64,000 bases of DNA from Planococcus citri (taxonomy: Eukaryota > Arthropoda > Insecta > Hemiptera > Pseudococcidae). Made by a program: the position numbers and the translations under genes. Location: NCBI RefSeq assembly GCF_950023065.1, contig NC_088679.1, positions 79,918,001-79,982,000 on the forward strand, read 5' to 3'. Position 1 is the stretch's first letter. Each line of letters begins with the position of its first letter. The notes beneath the pieces were generated by a model, which ran no database searches, was not told the DNA's origin, and saw only the letters and a program-made list of their open reading frames with translations. Positions 33,960 to 48,900 of the stretch are shown piece by piece.

Positions 33960-36900
33960 CTGAAATTCAAACATAGGTATAAAAATTAATCGGCGTGAAA
34001 TTCCATTTTTTTTTTTTTTTTTTTTTTTTAAATAGCCGAATCGCAATGAAACGAGCTAATGACCCTTCTTTCTCTGCCTTCGCAAAATTATATCAATTCC
34101 AGGAAAATCTACATACTAAAATTTACAAGGGCAAGAATTTCCATCGAAATTTAGGACTATACTCTTTTACACGCCGACATTTCTTCTTCATCTTTACTTA
34201 CATATACAAAATACGTAATGTACAACAAGATATAAAAGATTAAGTACCATTTGCATTTTCGTAATGTAACGTTTCCACCATAAGTATTTCTGGATTTCAG
34301 GTCCTAATGTCGACAGGAAATAGTAGCTGTACATGACGGTGTGCACGAGCGAATTGATCCATCCGACAACGGCTCCTTGTTCGCCTGAAAAGAATAAAAA
34401 TTTTACCTAATTAATTCAAAAATGACTTGAAAACAAAAAATCTCAACGCGATATATTTTCCCTTTTAACCTTGGAGTTTTTGCTGCAATTTTAGAGCATG
34501 TTTGACGAATAATTTGGTAATTAAAATGACGTATTTACAATATCGTTGTACATACGTAAGAGCTATTTTTTTTTTTTTTTTTTGGAGAAATTTCGTTTCT
34601 AGTTTATTTTTAAAATTTATGTTTAGAAAAAAAAGACAGAATTTATCATTAATAAATCCAAAATTAAATATGGGGCATAATTTTAAATTATTTTCTTCGA
34701 AATTTGATCAAAATTAAAATGGAGAGGGTCGGGGGGAGGGGAAAGGGCTATCAAGATACATAATTTGACCATTTTTTAAAATTCCAAACTATCGAGAAAA
34801 GTAATCAGGATAATATCGAAATACAGGTTTTCAAGAATAGTAAATTAAGGCAACAGATCTTCAGCAGATGGCTTGAGGCCCAAAATTTTAAATAATGCAA
34901 TATGAGAACAAAATTATAGGATTTTAAAGGATTTTTTATTTCAGTTTGGAAATCCATTTGACCTCAAAATCAAAAAATAAATTTCTCAGGGGAGGGCTTA
35001 TAGGGCTCCATATTTCAAAAAATACATACAATATGGATATCAAAATGTAGGTTTTCGGAAACGCTGATTTTGATTCGAAAATCCGTTTAACCCAAAAATC
35101 AAAATTCAACCATTAGAACCCCCCCCCCCTCTAGTAGTGCTCGAAAGTCTAAATTCGAAAAAAAAAATACAAATATGGGTATCAAATTAGACGTTGATTC
35201 TGATTCTAGAATCCCTTTGATCCTGAAATTAAAATTGAGACTCCTAGAACTAGAAGTACAGGGTGCCCAGAAATATCGAGCACTCCAAAGAAAGTTTTTC
35301 ATTAAAAATATAGGTTGGCAACGTGAAATAGATGCATATGATTGGTGGAATGTTATCTCTCCAGTCCAACAACCAATCATGTGCTATCATTATTATCATT
35401 CACTGTGACCAACCAAAGTATTTTAGTAGAAAACTTTTTTAGGGGTGCTCGATATTTCTGGGCACCCTGTATACTTGAGTCTAATCTTTCACACTATACA
35501 GCTCCACCAGTACCCTCCATTTTAATTTTGCTCAAATTTTGAAGAAAATAAATTAAAATCATGCTCCATAAGTATCGTTTATCATAATTTAGGTAGGTTG
35601 ATTTCGAGTTTGAACATGATTTCCCGATACAAATCTCCTAAACCAACCAATGATTTCATAAATTTGAAATAAGTAAATTAAAAAATTAATGAGATTCGTA
35701 AAATGAAAATTGAACCTCCCCCGTAAAGAAGCTATGGTCTCAAAATTTCGCAAAACACAGCAAATTTTTATTTTGGGGTCACAAGAGTTTTGAAATTAGA
35801 ATTAACGTTTTTGAAAATTCATTTCAATACCATATTGAACTATTTTTGACATTTTTGGGTACCAACTGCAACCTCCCTCCTCCCCCCCCCCGATGTTAGA
35901 CAGCTCAATTTTGGTTTCAGGTTCACGATAATTTTAAAATATTAGAGTCAAGGTTTCTTAAAAACTCGTTTCATTATCTACCATATTGAATTTTTATTCA
36001 CATTTTTATTTTTTGGGCATTCCCCCCCCCCCCGCCCTTCTTAGAGAGTTCAATTTCAATTTTTGGGTCAAACAAACTTCCAAACAGAATACCCTCGAAA
36101 ACCCAAAATTCGATATCCATGCAGTATTTTTCCACATTTCGGGCACCAAACTCTTTTTAAATAGGTAACTCTAATTTTGAATTTTTCAAAATTTTGGAGC
36201 CTACTCTCCTTCCAGTAACCTTTAGGACTTTTATAGAGGGGTTAATTTTAAATTAAAGGTCGAACTGATCTTAGAATCAGAATCAACACTTTAAAAACCC
36301 TACTTTTCCCTACCCAAATCACTTTTTCCAACATTTTGAAATTTTTTCCTTTTTGGTTTATAGGTCAATCAAAATACTCAAAAAAAAACAACAAAAAAAT
36401 GCAGAATGTGAGAACAGTCCCAAATAGCATAGGTATTCTACAATGCATTTTTTCCCAGTGATGTTTCTTAGTTGAACCTTAGTGGATCTCAGTACACTCA
36501 TACAATGTATTAAAATGCCTAGTAATATTACTGATCCGATATTGAAGAAATCAATTGATAACAAGAGAGCCTTACTAGCCGAATTGGAATTGAAAAACGC
36601 CAAACCTTGAGTTCCAAATGATGGTGACTTTCAATTACCTAAAAGAGCTGTTAAACATCCAATGAATGTTGCTCCACCCAACATCTGTACGAAAAACAAA
36701 TTCAATTCCATTGCAGTGGAAGAACCTGAAGAGAATTTGTCGACTTCAAAAGAAACTTCAAAGGTTAGAATCCCTCCGATTATTCTCCCCAATGTTGCGA
36801 ATTATATTATGTCCGAACTCTTAGAAATCAAGAAAATTACGACAAAAAAATTTGAAACCAAAACAACGAATCAGGTTCTTAAGATATTCTTGACAGACAT

Positions 36901-39900
36901 TGATGATTTTCATAATTTGACCAGAAAATTTGAAGAAGATAAGAGACAATTCTTTAGAAAAAAATGTCTGTGGTGATGAAGAATGTCCCCTATTCGATTA
37001 CAGACGACAAAATTCAAGATACTCTTCATAAAGAAAGCATTCCAGTTCTGTCTGCAGCCTTTACCAAAACCAAAAGCCGATTCCAGTCTATGCTATTGAT
37101 GTTCATGCAAACAAAGCAGGCAAACAAATCTTTGATCTTAAAAGTATCTTCCATGCCTTCATTAAAGTATGTAGAAGAACGTCTCCTAACGATTATAGAC
37201 CTATCAGTCTTCTCTCTTCTCTATCCAAAATCCTTGAAAAAATCATTCGTAAACGTCTTTTGGACTTTCTGAAAAAGGAACAGATTTTGCCATCTTTTCA
37301 GTATGGTTTTCGTAATAAAATGAGCACAGTTCATTGGTTGCATCGAATGGTACAACTTATTAACAATGGCTACGAAAAGAAGCGATTCACAACTGCAGCT
37401 TTTATAGACATTAAAAAGGCCTTCAACTCTGTATGGCATTGCGGTTTAATTCACAAATTGAAACACTCTCCTTTCTACGTAAAATCATTTCTTCCTTCCT
37501 TCAAAATGGGAAATTTTATGTTCAAATCGACGCTGAAAGCTCTTTGCTTAGAGAAATCAGCCAAGGTATACCACAAGGCGCTGTATTGAGTCCAACACGG
37601 TTCATCTTATACTGCTATGATATTCCTAAACCAGCTGATAATGAAATAGCAATGTTGCTGATGATACGTGTTTACTCAGCCAAAATAAGGATCTTCTAAT
37701 TGCTTGTAATCAACTTCAAGCTGGTATCAAGGAATTGGAACCATGGTTTGAATGTTGGAAACTTGAGCTAAATCCTCTTAAAAGTGAAACAAACATCTTC
37801 ACACTTCGCAAAATCTCACCAACTCCAGAAATCTTAATCGATAACACTGTGGTACCATGGAATACATCAACAGTTAAATATCTGGGCATACACTTGGACC
37901 AGAAACTATTTCTCAAAAACCATAATATCATTCTCAAATCACGTGATGCCTACCTCAAACTACATAAACGATACCCCTTATTGAATTGTTGTTCCAGATT
38001 GTCTACATCCTGTAGTCTACTTCTTTACAAAAGTCTCATCCGTAGCTCATTCACATATGCAGCTCCAATATAGATAACAGCTTCAAAGACTAACAAACAT
38101 AAGCTACAAATTATACAAAACAAAGTTCTGTGAATCATTACAAACGCACCATGGTTCCTCCAAAACAATCAGTTACACAATGAACTGCAAATAGAATCAA
38201 TCGACACCTTCTCTGAAAGACTTGCTGAAAAATACCTATTCACACTGGAATGACTTTGAATTCCTACTTAGCAAAAATCTTATGAATCATCTTAAAACAC
38301 ATAAAAGTCCTCAAGATCTTTTTGGATGCAATAAAATGATACTTAATTCTTTCAAATCGTTATACTTGTAGGTTTTTATAACATTTTTTGCCTACCCTCT
38401 TAAGTATAGCGTTTACACGCTGAGGCTGAGCCGAATAAATACATACTTTTCTCTCTCTCTCCTAGTGATTGGAATAATTTTCATTTTCACTTTTGTAATA
38501 TTTTTCACTTCATGAAACTGTCAAACTTTTACAACTCATAGGTTTCTCGAAACTTCTTAAATCTGAAGCAACTTTTTTCGTACACTGTGATGGAAAAGAA
38601 TTTACAATATATTAGTCAATGTGAATTCTTTTCCGTCACAGTGTGATGGAAAAGAATTCTTTTCCATCCCTAGGGATGGAAAGAGGAATTTTTTCAATCA
38701 CAGTAGGAAAAAATTTTCGCGGTGTGTAAACAGGAGTAAAATGCTATACTTTTCGTAGCATTTATAATGAAAAATATCTTACAAGATAGTAGTCAAAAGT
38801 GAATGAATTCTTGTTTCGTGCATTGGCTCCACTCGCCTTCGGCTCGTTCCGCCAATCTTCGCACTCGACAAGAAATCATTCACTTTCGTCTACTGTGTTG
38901 TAATATACTATTTCAAATCTTTTGAAAAGTTCAAAACTGAACTCTCTTATCTCATAGTGAAAGCTGAACTTTTCATAATGAATCAAAAGTTTGAAATGTA
39001 TCAATGAAAAATTTTTTCAACGAACCTTTTTTCACTCTTTCTAACGGACTAATTTTAAAATGGAGGGGGGGGGGTTCAACATTGCTGAAAAAAGCACAAG
39101 ATTCCTGCAATTCGACCAAATGGTAAAATTGGTTAAATTCCCCAGTACTTGAATTTTTTAAATTTTGATGAAACATTGTGGGTACCTGTAGAAAAAATAT
39201 TAGAGCCAAAAAAATACCCCCTTCCTCCTCTTGCCCATAATGGCGAAAAAAAACACTTTTTTCGGGGATAAAATCATAATTCAACGAATTTTGAATATAA
39301 AATTTTGAATTCACTGAAAATGTATAAGTAAGTAGAGGAGGCACAAGTCTAGCCACGTGAATTTTTTCAAAATTTTTTGACCCTCCCTATCCCTATCGCG
39401 ATCCACCCTAATCTACAAAGATAGGTACCTGAAATGTTTTAAATGTACTTGCTAACTCACATCAATTAATTTAATAATTTTCTCACTAAAAATAAACTTT
39501 TTTCATAGATTTTTCGCGAAAAATCCAATTTTTGGGCAACCCACCTCCCAAATGTGGCCCTCAGAAGGGTCCAACTGCAAATCTAACTTCATATTCGTGT
39601 TCAGCGGGTTCGATTCATATGATAACGATACGCATATTGTCAATCTTGTTTCGATCCAAAATTGGGGGAGGGGGTGCCTATGGCTCTAAAATTCAGGGTT
39701 TCAAGCAGTCGTTTAATTTTCTACTGTTTTAAGAGGTCCTTAAGCAAGATTTCAAAACTGTACCATTGGCAGTAGGTATCGCTGTTTTTGATGGTGCCTT
39801 GACACAAAAAACACATTTTTGAGTGTTTTTGAGTTTTTAAAAATGACCCACCTGGAGGGAAAATTTGAAAAAAATTTTGGAAGAAAAAAATTTCGTGTGC

Positions 39901-42900
39901 CGAAATTAGGTTTGGAGGTATGACAGTTTTAAATTTTCTTCATCAATATCTCCCCCCCTGGCGAGGAGAGGGGGGTCAAAAAATGTTGAAAAAATTCACG
40001 TGGCTAGATTCGTGTTTCCTCTATATATTTTGGCTGAATTCAAAATTTTTTGTTCAAAACCCGTTGAAGTACGATTCCTCCCCCCCTCCGAAAAATGTGT
40101 TTTTTTCGCCATTGTGGGCAAGAGTGGTGATTTTTTTTTACTTCCAACATTTTTTCTACAGGTATCCAACAATGTTTCATGAAAATTTCAAAAATCCGAG
40201 AACAGTGGCATTTTACCTATTTTACTCGGGAGTACCTACCCTTTTATAGCATTTCCAGGGTAAAATCTTTTCAACAGATATTCCAACTTTTCGAGTAAAA
40301 TTTATTCAACGTCTATAAAATTAGTTCCAGTATTTCCTCAACCAAAGGACATGACAAAATTAGCAGCAGAATATACCTAATAACGAATTAATTTTCAGCT
40401 CATCTAATATTCGGTAGCAACGCTAACGGAAAACCTACTGACAGATACTAATCTCATTTCATCGTTAGGTAAGTAATTACGGCGCATAATTAATGGCCGT
40501 GTTAAAGAAACATTTCAAGGAAAGAACAAAAATATTATTAGTGATGACCAAAACACATCGAATGAAAAAAAAATAAAAATAAAAAATACACATGCACAAC
40601 AAAGAATTACGTCTCAACAAAAACTATATAGGTACATTTCCTAGACTGACCAATCCATAATACATATATTATAAGCCCACGTGGTTGAAGCTGTGTGACT
40701 GTGACAGTGACATTAATTGTCATCAGACATCTGCAAGGCATATCTCAGCAACTATAGCTACCGTATGCATATTTTATATTTTAACACGATGCAAATTGCA
40801 AACACATATTTGGTCATTGTATAGGTAAGGAATAATCTTACATACCTTTGATGTATTTCAGGTAGACCCACGTGAAAAGTACCATATTAGCGTGATGGTA
40901 CACGTGTAAAAAGGTAACATGGCTTTGTTTCTTTCTCAAAATGAAAAATACCTGTAAACATAAAGAGAAATACACTCGTAATTACATATCTTCAGACAGA
41001 CGTAGGTATCTGTATCGTAACTCGAACTACGTTTAACAATGATAGCTTTGTTTATTCGATGACCTTAGAGGAAAAAATTTACCTAACCTACGTAAACTGT
41101 AAACTCGACGAGAATTTCCTCATAATTATCGTCAATCTCATCGTAAGTCTAAGTCTAGTCTACCGCGCGGTATATTTAATCGATTTACATACACACATGC
41201 AATTGGTCTGCAGCCAAAACCAAAACGAAAAAGGGAGATCAACTCGAATGTTTTTCCAATCCGTTTCCCCTTCGTCTCCGCCTCGTAATTTTTTTTACGA
41301 TGTGGAATTTGGATTTCCCCGACAAGGTAGCCTACGAATGTGGGTAACGTCACTGACGTGGGCAAGTCTAGATTCAGATCCTATTGACGACTTTTCTGGC
41401 CGAAATTAATACACGATGTCATCGACATTCGTGTTTCTTTCACTCCTACTGAGCTCAATGATCCCGGAGAAAGCCACATTCGCACAGTATGCGACTATTT
41501 ACGTACTAAATGTCGGAATTTTCAATTCGTGGTTTTCGTAACGAGATAATCGAATAAACCGTATTATTTTTAATAATAATACTCGCGAACAAGTTGCAGA
41601 ATATATAAAAATCTCGTTTCTCGAAACGTACGTAGGAAAAAAAATTGTCGAGGCGGAGGAAGGTGCAACGAATCACTGCTGTGAAAGATTTCGGCCTTGA
41701 AACTGACGTTAATCAACTCCGATGCTAAATAATAATCTAGATCTTATACGAGTTAATTAAGTAATCCCTCTCGGTTAATTATCGCTTTTCAATTATTTTC
41801 ATAGGTGTAGTATCTTTATAGGTAGCCGAACCGTTCCCCTTTTATGTTTTTTGTTTGTTTTTTATTTTCAAACTCTATAACACGATGTCGTATTTCTCAA
41901 TTTTTCCACGCGAGAAAAAAATGCGGATATTCGACTTCGTGCTTCGATCAATTTTATTCTACATGAAAAACATTCTTATTTTACATTTTGTTTACGTGTT
42001 TTCCGCGCAGGTAGTTTAGGTAGATACCTAAGGTAACCTGCCCTATTATGAGACCCTGCCTAATATGAGACCCTTCGATTTCTCAGCTGTTTATTAGCCC
42101 ACTCCAGAGCTGATTGCATGTACTAGTAGGTATTTGTCAATAACTAGGCTGCACCTTTCAACTGGCAAGTTTCTGTGAAATGTTTTCATTACATTGCCAA
42201 TAACATTTTTTTTACTTCGTGAAATATTTTTAGAGGTGTATTTGGGGACGCATTATTTCGGAACTAGGCAAGGTAATTTTAATATCTTTACATAAATGTG
42301 CTGCCAAGATGTTATATTTTATGATTCTGGCATGTTTGGTGATTTATTTTATGATTTTATGGATTTAGAGAAAATCAAAAAAAAAACACTGATTTCCTAA
42401 TATGAGACCCCATGAGTTGCCTAATATGAGACCCCATCTTGTAATACAAATTACATTGAGCTTTCTTGGAACAGGTTAAAAATGGACATAAAACACTTTA
42501 AAACGTAATAAAATCATTTAAAATTTTAACATTGGATGAAATTTGAATAATGGGCCTGTGAACTATGTACAGCTGAAGATTTAGACTTTATGTGCCCAAT
42601 GCACACCAAAACTGATAAAAATGGCATATATATCCTGTACAAACGATTTGTATTGTTTATTAACCAAAATATAATGTTTTTATATCCTATTTCCATTTTT
42701 TTCCTATATTTAAAAAAAAAAACATGGGGTCTCATATTAGGACCACTTTTTTTTTGTTGTCAAAATTGCAATTTTTTTTTGATCGAAAAAAAATCATATA
42801 ATTTTTGTTTTTTTTGTTTAATCAACACAAGGGGGTTGTAGATTGGAGTATTGAGTACGTTTTAGTGGAAACAGAATTAAAAAATATGCAATAGGTTCGG

Positions 42901-45900
42901 AGTGATACAGGTTCTACAAAAAGGTTCCCATATTAGGGCAGGTTACCTTACCTACCAAAATGGAAACGTTTAGGAAATGCGACGTAGGTGAAACGATAGT
43001 GTTATATGATATAATTTTGCCTAAGGGTAAGAAATAGTGCGTGAGGGTCAAACAAGCATCATACTTACTGTATCTAAGAGATCCATAATTTTGGAGAAAA
43101 AGAAAAACCAGGCTGTTTCGTTTAGCTGTAAAGAAAAAAAAAACAAACAAATATTAATTTTAATTATCGTAACATTGGTAATCGTGTAGGAAGTATTGTA
43201 CATAGGTACATAATTTAGTAAATAATAATTATAGCTAAAAAACGAAATTTTAGTAACGAGGTGATTCGAAGAAATATGGTATCAGCAACAAATTGAACAC
43301 ATGCATACATAAGATTGTACTCTTCCTTAAATGCTCATAAGGAAAGATACAAACTTGAGATTATTTTCAAATTTCAAAACATAGAGAACAATGAGAACAT
43401 ATTTTATAGAATGATTCACAATGAAAATTTGAGCAATTTAATTGAAAATTTTTCAAACTCAAAATATAGGATTTGTTAAATTTTGCAAAAAAATAAAAAT
43501 AAAAAATTCGATGAGAAATCTTTTTATGACGATTTTTTGAACATTTTCTATTCACTACAATTTTAATTTAATTTTATTCGTTTTTCATAATTTTAAGGTT
43601 TTTTAAAGTCATTTCCAATACGTTTAAATCCTGTTATATGCGATTTTCATTAAATTTCGCAAAATTTTGCTAAAATATGATTTATATTTTTTTTCATGTC
43701 ATTCAAACAATTTTAATTATTTGCAATTTTTGATAATTTTAGTACTTTTTTCCAGCGTTTTTACGCCAATTTCAACATGTTTAAAACATGTTTTTTGCCA
43801 TTTTCATAATAGAATTTTTCTAAATTTTGCTAAAATTTCACCAGTTTTGTGTATTTACTATTTATGAATTTTTTTACGCTTTTTGGGTGTTTTTAGCTTA
43901 TTTTTAATACATTTTCACAATGTTTCACATTTTTTTTTGTTTTGCTATTTTTGGGCAAATTTTAATAAAACTTTTTCAATTTGAGATGATTTTCAACAGA
44001 CATTTTCAATGTATTTTGGAGCAAAAGTTGAAAAAGGGTTATCATGAAAAAATTTAGCAAAAGTCTAAAAATTAGTGTGACATAGTGCAGTATGCCTTCA
44101 CCGCTTATGGTGGTGCTCATTTTATGTACCCCAGCTCCTAGGCAGGGTGTCTACTAAATCCAAAAAACAAAATTTCCGTACCTTTTTCGTAGGTACTTTT
44201 ATCGTATTTTTTTCGTACACTATATTTTTAATACAGTAAAAATCGCTTATTATTATAACGGTTAATGTTATAAATCGCTTTATGTTATTAAAATTGTCCG
44301 GTCCCGATCTTTTATATCTCATTACATTGAAATTCCATCAGTTATTGTAATTAGAGCATCGGATAATGTTATAATTTTTAAGTGATTTTTAAGCGCTTTT
44401 CGCATTTTTATGTAATTTTAAAATGTTTTTAACACTTTCTCACCCAGTTTTTGCCTAATTTTTTTGAAATTTCAGACTTTTTTCTGATTGACATCATTTT
44501 TTGATACTTTTTTCATCACTTTTCGAAGTTTCAACCTATTTTCATCACTTTTTCTCGCAATTTTTGCGCGAAATTTTAGTTCAATGACTACATATTTAGT
44601 AAAAACATCGACCATATAAAAATTTTTGGAAAAAAATCAGAGCGGTGTAGTCTGGGTCGTTGAGAGCCGATGCGATCCAGTTTTTCCACCAATGACATTT
44701 TAAAAAGTTCATTTAAAACTAGCTACTTTCCAAACACAATGAATAATTTGAGAAAATACAGAAAACAATAATTTAGTCCAAGCGAAGCGAGGGCAAAAGC
44801 TTTTGAAGAAAATAAAAATTTTGAGGATACATTATGGTAATTTTGTCAGCAAATTAACATTTAAATCTTTTCAAAATTTTGTACAAATTTCATAAATTTT
44901 GTACATTTTGAGCAGTTTCTCATACTTTTTTGGGTCATTTTCAAATATTGAGCTTTTTTCGTAAATTTGTACTTTTTTTATGCTGTAGAGTAGACACCCT
45001 GCTAGGCCCTATACTGAAAGTATTTGGTGACGTGTAAATGTGAATCTATAAGTAGAATGACGTCAGGTCATTAAACGATCCCGCCAAATGTAGTGGTACG
45101 TGTCAACCCAGAGTTCCTGCTAAAAGCTTATAGATCTTGCTCTTGAGATCACATGATCGCAAGACATATAACGTAATATTTTGACACTAAATCTTCACTT
45201 GGTTTCGGCAATTCGCCATAGTTGGTTCCTTGTCACATATTGATATAATTAATGCTATGGGGGTGTCCTTTTTGGGAGACCATGGCATAGTCTTTTTCTG
45301 ATTAATACTAGAGCCCTGCGCTGACAACAAAATGATTGGTGGTAGCTATGGCAACCACATCACTGTGGCTGGCAGCAGAGCCAATTCCAGCCGAAGGTCT
45401 TGGCCGCTGCAAAAATTTCACTCTTTGGTGGCTCAGCTGGCTACAATTGCTTCAAAGTTGACATTTTGGAGTAATGTTTTCTAAATTATGTCATTCCATA
45501 GGTAATGGGCCCATTTGGTCGTTTCTATTTATTGGGATAATCGTGTTTTTAGTGAAAAAGTGAGAATTGATAATTGAGGTTTTGATGGATTTTGATGTAG
45601 AACATATCCAACTATCGCGTGTTGAAGTATCAAGGCCGCAGGTGCGCCCCAAGCGGAGAAAAACGGAACTACAGTTTTTCCAAGAAGGGCCAATTTGGTT
45701 GATTTTGTTTTTTCGCAGTAAATTCATTTCCGAAGACTTCTGAAAAAATCCCCTCCAAATTATACTGCACCTAGTTGCCACATGTATACCATTAAAAAAC
45801 ACGTTTTATGTACAGACAGGGTGCCCGGAAATATCGAGTACCCCTAAAAAAGTTTTATACTAAAATACTTTGGTTGGTCACAGTGAATGATAATAACGAT

Positions 45901-48900
45901 AGCACATGATTGGTTGTTGGACTGAAGGGATAACATTCCACCAATCATATGCATCTATTTCACTTTGCCAAACTATATTTTTAATGAAAAACTTTCTTAG
46001 GGGTACTCGATATTTCTGAGCACCCTGTAGGTGCAGCGCTAGCCATGTGGCACTGATAACGGATTGCGGAACAGGAGGTATGGGCTCAAATCGCACCTTG
46101 GGAAGAAATTTGAAAAAAAAATTTTACGATTTTTATTTTTACAAGTTGAATTTTGACAGAAAATGTAATTTAATAATTTTTTTTTTTTGCTTTTGAACAG
46201 AGTAATGAATTTTTATACAAAATTTTAATTTATTAATCATTGTTTTTCAGGCTTAAAATACTCATAATCATGAAAAGATTGAGTACAGTGGAACCTCGAT
46301 AACTCGAAACTCTTCAACTCGAAAACCTCTATTAGCCGAACTAACCTACATTCCCCTTGAAATCTCCATAACACTCAATGTTGACTTTACTCAGATAAGT
46401 CGAAATTTACTACACAAACCAGTCATAACTCGAAGCTAAAATTTTACAGAAAATAGTGAGAAAGCCTCTACAAGTCGTACGTTGTCGGGTGTTTACCTCT
46501 GTTGTCATCATCGTGGTTCCATATTGGCAAGTCCGCTACCAAAGTACGCGCTCTACAGATCTTGGTTGCAGGCTGTTGGTTATGGGATGATTTTACAATA
46601 AACATTAGGATAACAATGGGTTTATTGTAAAAGTTGGCATACATCTAGAGAACGGAGCCTCCTAGGACTAACTGATAACCTTAATCGGAAAGGGAATTTT
46701 ATCTTCTACAATTTTGTTCCTTACCATTTTTTCACTGGGATACACCATTCGTCAGGAAAGTCAACTTTTATGTCAAAAAACATGAATTTCACAAAAAAAG
46801 AACAATGTTGAATTCATGCATTTTGACATCAATGTTGAGTTTCTGGACAAACAGTACATCCTACGATAAAAATAGTTATGAACAAAATTGTAGAGGCTGA
46901 AATTTTCTTTTAGTGGAGTGTAATTAACTTTCCCTAGGATGCAGCGGTTCTTGAGATACACGCACGTAAACAGTTTTTCATTTTTTGGCATTTGTATGTT
47001 TTGGCATAAAAGTTGAATTTCTGAGGGAACAGTACATCCAAAGATGGAAAATGTTATGAACAAAATTGTAGAGGATTAAATTTACTTTCAGATCAATGTC
47101 ATCAGTTTTTTTTTGCTAAAGGCTCCGTTCTCGAGATATACACGAATTTTGATAACATGAACTAAGTTTTGGACACCCTAGTACAGTATCATTTCTCATG
47201 AAGATGATTTTTGAGAATAATGTACACTTTGTGATATATGGCATCATATTCCTTTCACATTACAATCATCCACTTTCGTCAAAACAATAATATAATTTAA
47301 TAATTAATTGAAAAAACATCTTGAATCTGTACACCACCATAATCAACAATGGTGTGTGATAACCTCGTATCCCATAATCAACATGTGACAGTAGCGCTCC
47401 TGGTGATAGCGGACTCGCCAATCCTTTACAGGACATTGGAAATCGCATTAAGTGGTACCCTAACAGGGTGAGGCGAATGCCCATATGCCACTGCAATTAT
47501 TCTAGGGAATCAACATTTTTTGAGCTAATACGTAGTAGTTTCCCGTTGCTTTCTACGCTATCTACAAAGTAGCTCATACATCGCAAGCCGGGTTTTTACA
47601 ACCCTGAGTTCAGTAATCACCGCTACCTATAGGTGCTCAACCAGTTACAGCTTTTTGATACTGGCAACAGATTGCGTGCATTTCTGTTGCCTCTGCCGTT
47701 CTGGTGCTCGGAGCTCAACATGTAATAGATGTTAAATGCACTACAATGTATACATTACATTACACATTGACGCCTGCGTTTCTAGCGGGATTTGAACCCA
47801 GGACCTCTTATAACTCGAATATTTCAATTCATACTTCTATCTTTTATGCACTTACATTATCTCAGTCATAACTCGAAGCTAAATTTTTGCCGAAAATAGT
47901 GAGAAAGCCTCTATAAGTCAAACGTTGTCTGGCATTTACCTCTATAACTTGAATATTTCAATTCATACTTCTATCCACTCCTATCTTTTATGCACTTACA
48001 TATCTCTCAATTCATTCATTTCGTAAAACCTCTATAACTCGATTGCTCTCAAAATCTTACCTGCATAACTCGAAACTGATTATCTCAAAAACCTCTACAA
48101 GCTGAATGAATGACCATTCCCCTTGGATTTCGAGTTATTGAGGTTCCACTGTATTTGATATCAGAAACAATAATCTTCAATTTTAGGTATGAAGGTTTTG
48201 GGATTACATGAAATTTCAGTTTTTTTCAGAAAAAAAACTTTGAAGACGATTTTCTCAAAAATTGAGCTTTTCAAATTTTTAATCATGGATTTCTTTTGGA
48301 GTTTTTTTTGCACTTTTTGGGCTTTTATCCAGCTCATATGATTGCTTCGGAGGTCTACTTCACCCCCTCCCCACCCATAACTCAATATCGACCAAATGAG
48401 CCCATTACCTGCGGGATGACACATATACATGCATAATAAGTACATTCGAGTTATGTTTATCAAGTACTGTATCTCGTAATTAATGTGTACCGTTATTTAG
48501 GATGATTACAACAACCCTATACTGAGCTAGCTAGGACATAAGCAACTATTCCTTTCCTAGGGAATACTGCTCATCTTCACCCCCTTCACGATTATATTCT
48601 TGTAATAATTGCCCTTCTGCATTCATTCTAAATCTAACGATAACAACTAGTGTTTTGCAATGACTTGAATTTTGATGGAAATCGATTATTAAGATGACAT
48701 GATGAAAAATTTTGCGCATTCTAAGTAGTTATCAACGTTGTAATTTTCTTCCTTCTGCCTCTGATTTGGTCTCGGTTCATTTCTCTCTCTTCCTCTATTT
48801 CTTAAAGACCATTTCACTACAAAACATAGATTTTTTTCAAAATCTAAATGGAGTACATTTTTTCACTCCTCAATGAGGATTTACTTAATTCGACCTTGAG

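Noticed and set aside
33735..34046. Upstream extension of the elongase last exon into a poly-Lys tract (MRFGYLKKKKKKK)
   Set aside because: The frame continues into intron sequence beyond the TTTCAG acceptor at 33960-33965; exon phase and family alignment place the exon start at 33959.
41059..41409. 116-residue plus-strand frame
   Set aside because: Lies inside an ELOVL intron with no domain and no exon partners.
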